Assembly: GCF_009909145.1 (NCBI RefSeq)
Contig: NZ_JAAAPJ010000025.1
Span: 1 to 64,000, forward strand
Source of the DNA: Corallococcus silvisoli
Lineage (GTDB): Bacteria; Myxococcota; Myxococcia; Myxococcales; Myxococcaceae
Direction: 5' to 3'
DNA length: 64,000 nt
The notes beneath the pieces were generated by a model. That model had not been told where the DNA came from. It saw only the letters and a list, made by a program, of their open reading frames with translations, and made no database searches. Below are positions 12,001 to 21,000 of the stretch, in pieces. Position numbers and translations under genes: made by a program. Within the stretch, counting starts at the first letter, position 1. Each line of letters starts with the position of its first letter.

Positions 12001-15000
12001 CTACGCGGCCTTCCGCGAGGGCAAGCCGTCGCCGCTGCCGGAGCTGCCGGTGCAGTACGCGGACTACGCGGGCTGGCAGCGCGACTGGCTGCGCAGCGAC
12101 GTCATGGGCAAGCACGTGGAGTACTGGCGGCAGCAGCTGTCCGGTGCCCCCTCCGGACTGGAGCTGCCCACGGACTTCCCGCGACCGGCGGTGATGACGT
12201 ACTCGGGCGGCGGCGTGGCGGTGAAGGTGCCCCAGCCGCTCTCCCAGCGGCTCAAGGCGCTGTGCCGCGAGCTGGGCGTGACGCCGTTCATGTTCCTGCT
12301 GGCGGCGTGGCAGGTGCTCCTGGCTCGCCACGCGGGCCAGGACGACATCAGCGTGGGCTCTCCGGCCGCGGGCCGCGGGCACTCGGAGACGGAGGGCATC
12401 ATCGGCTTCTTCGTCAACACGCTGGTGCTGCGCGCGAAGCTCTCCGGCAATCCCACCTTCCGCGACGTGCTGCTCCAGGTGCGTGACACGGTGCTGTCGG
12501 CGCACGTCCACCAGGAGGTGCCTTTCGAGAAGCTGGTGGAGGAGCTGCACCCGGTGCGCGACACCAGCCGCTCGCCGCTCTTCCAGGCGATGTTCGTGCT
12601 CCAGGCGGAGGAGCTGTCAGGACAGGTGTCCGTGGCCGGCCTCACGCTCAAGACCTACGAGGCGGAAGCGCGCACGGCGAAGTTCGACATGTCCCTGTCG
12701 CTGGCGGACGCCGCCGAGGGCTTCCTGGGCCGGCTCGCGTACAACTCCGACCTGTTCTCCCGCGCCACCGCCGAACGGCTGGTGCAGCACTTCGTGATGA
12801 TGCTGGAGGGCATCGCCACCGACATGGGCCAGCGCGTGATGGCGCTGCCCCTGATGACGGAGGACGAGGCGCGGCAGGTCCTGGTGGTGTGGAACGACAC
12901 CCGCGTGGACTTCCCGCGTGAGGCGTGCATCCCGTCGCTCATCGAAGCGCATGCGCGCAACACGCCGGACGCGGTGGCGCTCGTCCACGAGGACACGTCG
13001 CTCACGTTCGCGCAGCTGGACGCGCGGGCCAACCAGCTGGCGCACCACCTGCTCACCCGGGGCGTCGGGCCGGAAGTGCGCGTGGCGCTCTGCCTGGACC
13101 GCTCGCTGGACCTGGTGGTGGGAATGCTGGGCGTGCTCAAGGCCGGTGGCGCCTTCGTGCCGCTGGACCCGGCGTACCCCATCGACCGGCTCGACTACAT
13201 GCTGGAGGACAGCGGCGCCACGGTGCTGGTGACGCGCGGCGAGCCCATGCCGGGCCTGCACGCCGAGGGGCGTGAAGGGCTCCACCTGGACGACGTGCGG
13301 GACGTCCTCCAGGCCCTGCCCACCACGGCGCCGACCGTGGCGATGACCTCCGCCAACCTGGCGTACGTCATCTACACGTCCGGCTCCACGGGCCGCCCCA
13401 AGGGCACGCTGTTGCAGCACCAGGGTCTGGTGAACACGGCGCTCCAGGCGGGCCGCGCGCATCGCTACGCGCCGGGCATCCGCGTGTTGCAGTACGCGGC
13501 GTCCAGCTTCGACGCCAGCGTGTGCGAGGTGTTCGGAACGCTGGTCGCCGGGGCCACGCTGGTGCTCGCGCCGCGCGACCGCCTCTTGCCGGATGAACCG
13601 CTGCGCGCGCTGCTGAAGGAGCAGCGCATCAACGCCGTCACGCTGACGCCTTCGGTGCTCGCGCAGCTGGGCACCGAGGGGCTGGAGGGCCTGCGCACGG
13701 TCATCTCCGCCGGTGAGGCGCTGAGCGTGGAGCTGGCGCGCAAGTGGGGGGCAGGGCGCCTGATGATCAACGCCTACGGCCCCACCGAGGCCACCGTCTG
13801 CGCGACGCTCACCGAGGATGGCGCGAAGCCGGACCGGCTGACCATTGGCAAGCCGTGGGCGAACGTGCAGGTGTACGTGCTGGATGACGCGCTCCGGCCG
13901 GTGCCGGTGGGCGTGGCGGGCGAGCTGTACGTGGCGGGCGTGGGCCTCGCGCGCGGCTACCAGGGCCGGCCGGACCTGACGGCGGAGAAGTTCATCCCGA
14001 ACCCGTTCAGCACCGACCCAGGCATGCGGCTGTACCGCACGGGAGACCGCGTGCGGTGGCAGTCCACGGGGGAGCTGGAGTACCTGGGCCGCATCGACTT
14101 CCAGGTGAAGGTGCGCGGCTTCCGCATCGAGCTGGGCGAAGTCGAATCCGTGCTGCTGCACCACGCGGAGGTGCGCGAAGCGGCGGTGGTGGTTCGCGAG
14201 GACTCGCCGGGCGACAAGCGTCTGGTGGCGTACGTCGTGGCCCAGCAGGCGGGGCCGCTGGACGTGGTGGAGCTGCGCCGCCACCTGCGGAGCGAGGTGC
14301 CGGAGTACATGGTGCCGTCGGCCTTCGTGGTGCTGGAGGCCCTGCCGATGACGCCCGCGGGCAAGGTGGACCGCAAGGCCCTGCCCGCGCCGACGGGCGA
14401 GGTGTCGCGCACGCGGAGCTTCGTGGCCCCGCGCACGCCGACGGAGGAGCTGCTGGCGGCCCTCTTCGCGCAGCTGCTGGGCGTGGAGCGCATGGGCGCG
14501 GAGGATCACTTCTTCGAGCTGGGCGGCCACTCGCTCATGGCCACGCGGCTGGCCTCGCGCATCCGCGAGGCCTTCGACGTGGAGCTGCCGCTGCGGACGC
14601 TCTTCGAGGCGCCCACGGTGTCGGACCTCGCCCGGCGCGTGGACGCGCTCGTGGCGCAGGGCCGGGGCGTGAGGGCGCCGCCGCTGGTGGCGCTGCCCCG
14701 CGCGGAGCGGATGCCGCTGTCGTTCGCCCAGCAGCGCCTGTGGTTCCTCAACCAGCTGGAGCCGGACAGCGCCTTCTACAACCTCCCGCTGCCGGTGCGG
14801 CTGGAGGGGACGCTGGACATCTCCGCGCTGGAGCGGGCCTTCACGGAGCTGGTGCGCCGCCACGAGTCGCTGCGCACCACCTTCCCGATGCGCGAGGGCC
14901 AGCCCGCCCAGGTCATCCAGCCCGCAACGGCGCTGTCGCTCCCGGTGGTGGACCTGTCCGGTCAGCCCGAGGACGTCCGCGAGGCCGAGGCCCAGCGGCA

Positions 15001-18000
15001 GGCCAACGAGGAAGCGCAGCGTCCGTTCCATCTGGCGAACGGCCCGCTCTTGCGCGTGAAGCTGCTCAAGCTGGAGGCCCAGCGGCACGTGCTGCTCGCG
15101 ACGATGCACCATATCGTCTCCGACGGCTGGTCCATGGGCGTGCTGGTGCGCGAGATGGCGGCCCTCTACGAGGCCTTCGCCTCGGGCCGCGCGCCGTCGC
15201 TGCCGGAGCTGCCGGTCCAGTACGCGGACTACGCGGGCTGGCAGCGCGGCTGGCTCCAGGGGGACGTGCTGGCCCAGCAGATGGCGTACTGGAAGCAGCA
15301 GCTGTCCGGCGCGCCCGCCGCGCTGGAGCTGCCCACGGACCGTCCGCGTCCGGCGGTGCAGACCTACCGGGGCGCCAGCGTGAACCTGCGCGTCGGCAAG
15401 CCGGTGACGGACACGCTGAAGGCCCTGGCGCTGAAGGAGGGCGCCACGCCCTTCATGGTGCTGCTGGCCGCGTGGCAGGTGCTGCTCGCGCGCTACTCCG
15501 GGCAGGACGACGTGAGCGTGGGCACGCCCATCGCGGGCCGCGGCCGTACGGAGACGGAAGGGCTCATTGGCTTCTTCGTCAACACGCTGGTGCTGCGCAC
15601 GAAGCTGGAGGGCAACCCGAGCTTCCGCGCGCTGCTCGCCCAGGTGAAGGAGACGACGCTGGGCGCGTACGCGCACCAGGAGGTGCCGTTCGAGAAGCTG
15701 GTGGAGGAGCTGGCGCCCACGCGCGATACCAGCCGCACGCCGCTGTTCCAGGTCCTGCTGTCGTTCCAGAACGCGCCGGTGCCGGAGCTGGAGGTGAAGG
15801 GACTCACGCTGCGCGCCGTGCCCCTGGAGCACCGCACCGCGCAGTTCGATCTGAACATGACGCTGTCCGAAGTGGACGGCGAGCTGCGCGGCGCCATGGA
15901 GTACAACTCCGACCTGTTCGACGCCGGCACCGCCGAGCGGATGCTGGAGCACCTGCGCGTCCTGCTGGAAGGCGTGGCGTCCCAGCCGGATGTGCCCGTC
16001 CAGCGCCTGCCGCTGCTCACCGACGGCGAGCGCCATCAACTGCTGGAGACGTGGAACGACACGCGGGCCGACTTCCCGCGGGAGGCGTGCATCCACCAGC
16101 GCTTCGAAGCGCAGGTGGCGCGCACCCCGGACGCGCTCGCCGCGACGTTCGAGGGCGAGCACCTCACCTACCGGCAGCTGGACGCGAAGGCCAACCAGCT
16201 GGCGCACCACCTGCGCCGGCTGGGCGTGGGGCCCGAGGTGAAGGTCGCCCTGTGCCTGGAGCGCTCGTTGGAGATGGTCATCGCCGTGCTGGGCGTGCTC
16301 AAGGCCGGCGGCGCCTACGTGCCGTTGGATCCGAAGTACCCGTTGGACCGGCTGTCCTTCATGTTGGAGGACACGCAGGTGCCGGTGGTGCTGACGCAGG
16401 ACTCGCTGGCGGACGAGCTGCCCGTCACCACCCAGCAGCTCATCAGCCTGGATGGCGACTGGAAGCGGAGCATCTCCCGCGAGCGCGAGGACGCGCCCGT
16501 GACGGCGGTGACGGCAGGCAACCTGGCGTACGTCATCTACACGTCCGGCTCCACGGGCCGCCCCAAGGGCGTGGCCATTGAACACCGCGGCGTGTCCAAC
16601 TACCTGACGTGGTGCCTCTCGGCCTACGGGCTGGACTCGGGCGCGGGAGCGCCGGTGCACTCCTCGCTCGCCTTCGACCTGACCGTCACCAGCATGCTGG
16701 CGCCGCTGGTCGCCGGGCGCGGCGTGGTGATGGTGTCCGAGGCCCGGGGCGTGGAGGGCCTGGGGGACGTGCTGCGCGACGGCACGGGCTTCAGCCTCGT
16801 GAAGCTGACGCCCAGCCACCTGCGGCTGTTGTCCGACCTGCTGGGCGCGGACGCGGCGGCGGGGCGCACGGGCGCCTTCGTCATCGGCGGCGAGGCGCTC
16901 TTCGCGGAGGAGCTGGCGTTCTGGCGCAAGCACGCGCCGGCCACGCGGCTCATCAACGAGTACGGCCCCACGGAGACGGTGGTGGGCTGCTCGGTGCACG
17001 TCGTGGCCCCGGAGGACGCGGGCTCCGGCGCGGTGCGCATCGGCAGGCCGCTGCCCAACACGCGGATGTACGTGCTGGACGCGCACCTGCAACCCGTGCC
17101 GGTGGGCGTGCCGGGTGAGCTGTACATCGGCGGCGTGCAGGTGGGCCGCGGCTACCTGGGCCGGCCGGAGCTCACGGCGGAGAAGTTCATCCCGGATGCG
17201 TTCGACCCGGACGGCGGCGCGCGGCTGTACCGCTCCGGCGACCTGGGCCGCTGGCGCGCGGACGGGACGCTGGAGTACCTGGGCCGCGTCGACCACCAGG
17301 TGAAGGTGCGCGGCTACCGCATCGAGCTGGGGGAGATTGAGTCCGCCCTCATGGGCGCCTACGGCGTGCGTGAAGCCGTGGTGGTGGTGCGCGAGGACGT
17401 GGCCGGCGACAAGCGGCTGGTGGCGTACGTCGCGGGCGACGTGGAGTCCCTGGACCGCCAGGGCCTGCGCGAGCACGTGGAGCGCACGCTGCCGGAGTAC
17501 ATGGTGCCGTCCGCCTTCGTGGTGTTGGAGGCCTTGCCGGTGACGTCCAACGGCAAGGTGGACCGCAAGGCGCTGCCCGCGCCGAGCGAGGAGCGCGCGG
17601 AGGCGGATGGGTTCATCGCGCCGCGCACGCCCACCGAGGAGCTGCTCGCCGGAGCGTGGAGCGAGCTGCTGCGGGTGGACCGCGTGGGTTCGACGGATGA
17701 CTTCTTCGAGCTGGGCGGCCACTCGCTGCTGGCCACGCAGGTGCTGTCGCGCGTCCGGAGCATCTTCCGCATCGACCTGCAGCTGAGGGACGTCTTCAAC
17801 GCGCCCACGGTGCAGAAGCTGTCCGTCCTCATCGACCAGGCGCTCCAGGCCGGCGCGGGCACCCAGGCGCCCGCCATCGTGCCGCTGCCCCGCGAGGGCC
17901 GCCTGCCGCTGTCGTTCGCGCAGCAGCGCCTGTGGTTCCTGCATCGGCTCGACGCGTCCAGCCCGGCCTACAACGTGCCCATGGTCCTTCGCCTGAAGGG

Positions 18001-21000
18001 CTCGCTGGACGTGATGGCGCTGGAGCAGAGCTTCACGGAGCTGGTGCGCCGCCACGAATCGCTGCGCACGTCGTTCCACCTGGAGAACGGACAGGCCACG
18101 CAGGTCATCCACCCGGCGGTGTCGCTGCCGCTGGCGGTGGTGAACCTCTCCGACATCTCGGAGCCGGAGCGCCACGACGAGGCCCGCCGCCTCGCGGACG
18201 AAGAGGCGGTGCGTCCGTTCCAGCTGGCCACCGGTCCGCTGCTGCGCGTGAAGCTGCTCAAGCTGGCCGAGGAGGAGCACATCCTCCTGCTCGTGATGCA
18301 CCACATCGTCTCGGACGGCTGGTCCATGGGCGTGTTGGTGCGGGAGATGGCCGCGTCCTACGAGGCCTTCGCCTCCGGGGGCACGCCGTCGCTGCCGGAG
18401 CTGCCGGTTCAGTACGCGGACTACGCGGGCTGGCAGCGGGGTTGGCTCCAGGGCGAGGTGCTGGAGAAGAAGCTCGCGTACTGGAAGCAGCAGTTGTCCG
18501 GCGCGCCCGCCGCGCTGGAGCTGCCCACGGACCGTCCGCGTCCGGCGGTGCAGACGTCGCACGGCGCCAGTGTTCCGGTGAAGGTGGGCCGGGAGCTGAC
18601 GGCGACGCTGAAGGCCCTGGCGCTCCAGGAGGGCACCACGCCGTTCATGGTCCTGCTGGCCGCGTGGCAGACGCTGCTCGCGCGCTACTCGGGGCAGGAC
18701 GACGTGAGCGTGGGCACGCCCATCGCGGGCCGGCAGCGCGCGGAGACGGAGGGGCTCATCGGCTTCTTCGTCAACACGCTGGTGCTGCGCACGAAGCTGG
18801 ACGGCGACCCCACGTTCCGCGAGCTGCTGGGCCGGGTGCGGGAGACGACGCTGGGCGCGTACGCGCACCAGGAGGTGCCGTTCGAGAAGCTGGTGGAGGA
18901 GCTGGCGCCCACGCGCGACACCAGCCGCACGCCGCTGTTCCAGGTGTCGATGACGCTCCAGAACGCGCCGGAAGGGGCGTTCTCATTGACCGACCTCACC
19001 CTGGAAGGGGTGGAGGTGGAGCACCGCACGGCGAAGTTCGACCTGTCGCTCGGCCTGACGGAGACGGCGAACGGCATGGAGGGCGGGCTCGAGTACAACA
19101 CCGACCTGTTCGACGCGGCCACCGCCGAACGGCTCGCCCGGCACCTGGGCGTGCTGCTGGAGGGCGTCGCGGCGGATCCGGATGCGCGCCTGCACCAGCT
19201 GCCGCTGCTCACGCCGGAGGACCGCCGGCAGGTGGTGGCGGGCTGGAACGACGCCAACGCCCACTTCCCGGTGGAGGCCTGCCTGCACTCGCTGTTCGAG
19301 GCCCAGGCGGCGCGCACCCCGGACGCCGTCGCGGTCACCTACGCGGAGCAGCGCCTCACGTACCGGGAGCTGGACGCGCGGGCCAACCAGCTGGCGCACC
19401 ACCTGCGCTCGCTGGGTGTGGGACCGGAGGTCCTGGTGGGCCTCGCGGTGGAGCGTTCGCTGGAGCTGATGGTGGGCCTGCTGGCCATCCTCAAGGCCGG
19501 CGGCGCGTACCTGCCCATGGATCCGGCGTACCCGCGCGAGCGCCTGGAGTTCATGGTGGAGGACGCGCGCGTGCCGGTGGTGCTCACCCAGCAGCATCTG
19601 CTGGAGGTGGTGCCGTCGGGCGCGGCGAAGCGGCTGTGCCTGGACGCGGACGCCGCCGCGTGGGCCTCCGCGCCCACCACGACGCCGGACAGCGGGGTGG
19701 CGCCGCATCACCTGGCGTACGTCATCTACACGTCCGGCTCCACGGGCCGCCCCAAGGGCGCGCAGATCGAACACGCCCAGGTGGTGCGCCTCTTCGACGG
19801 GACGAAGCCCTGGTTCGACTTCGGCGCGAAGGACGTGTGGACACTGTTCCACTCGTACGCGTTCGACTTCTCCGTCTGGGAGATGTGGGGCGCGCTCTTG
19901 TACGGCGGCAAGCTGGTGGTGGTGCCCTACGAGGTCAGCCGCACGCCGGCGGACTTCCACGCGCTGCTCAAGCGCGAGGGCGTCACGGTGCTCAACCAGA
20001 CGCCGTCCGCCTTCCGTCAGCTCATCCAGCACGAGGAGCGCACGGGCGACTCCGAGGGCCTGTCCCTGCGCACGGTGGTGTTCGGCGGCGAGGCGCTGGA
20101 GTTCGGCAGCCTGCGGCCCTGGTACGCGCGGCACGCGGACACCGCTCCGGTGCTCGTCAACATGTACGGCATCACCGAGACGACCGTCCACGTCACCTAC
20201 CGGGCGCTCAAGGCGGCGGACGCGGAGGGCGGGCGCGGCAGCGAGGTGGGCGTGCCGATCCCCGACCTCCAGGTGTACGTGCTGGATGCGCACGGACAGC
20301 CGGTGCCTCCGGGCGTCACCGGGGAGATGTACGTGGGCGGCGCGGGCCTGGGCCGTGGCTACCTGGGCCGGCCGGAGCTCACGGCGCAGCGCTTCCTCCC
20401 GGATCCGTTCAGCACGCGGCCCGGAGCGAGGCTCTACCGCTCCGGTGACCTGGCGCGGTGGCGCCCCAACGGCACGCTGGAGTACCTGGGGCGCGCGGAC
20501 TTCCAGGTGAAGGTGCGCGGCTTCCGCATCGAGCTGGGTGAAATCGAGGCGGGCCTGCTCTCGCACCCGAGCGTGCGCGAGGCCGTGGTGCTGGTGCGCG
20601 AGGACGTGCCGGGCGATAAGCGCCTGGTGGCGTACCTGGTGGGCGCGCCGGGCCAGGGCGTGGCGGGGAGCCAGGAGCTGCGCGAGCAGCTGCGGCGCAC
20701 GCTGCCGGAGTACATGGTGCCGTCCGCCTTCGTGCCGCTGGAGGCGCTGCCGCTCACGTCGAACGGCAAGGTGGACCGCCGCGCGCTGCCCGCGCCGGAC
20801 ACCACGCGCGCGGAGGCCGCCGCCCTGGTGGTGGCGCGCACGCCGCTGCAGCTGCAGCTGGTCCGTGTCTGGGAGGAGACGCTCGGGGTGTCGCCCATCG
20901 GCATCCGCGATGACTTCTTCGACCTGGGCGGCCACTCCATGCTGGCGGTGCAGCTGATGGGCCGCATCCAGCAGCTCACGGGCCGCGACCTGCCCCTGGC

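Noticed and set aside
12617..18868. Very long minus-strand open frame (2083 codons) opposite the NRPS, and others such as 5585-8779 and 18983-22024
   Set aside because: They are antisense shadows produced by extreme GC bias in the NRPS coding strand; their products are His/Arg/Gln-rich with no domain.
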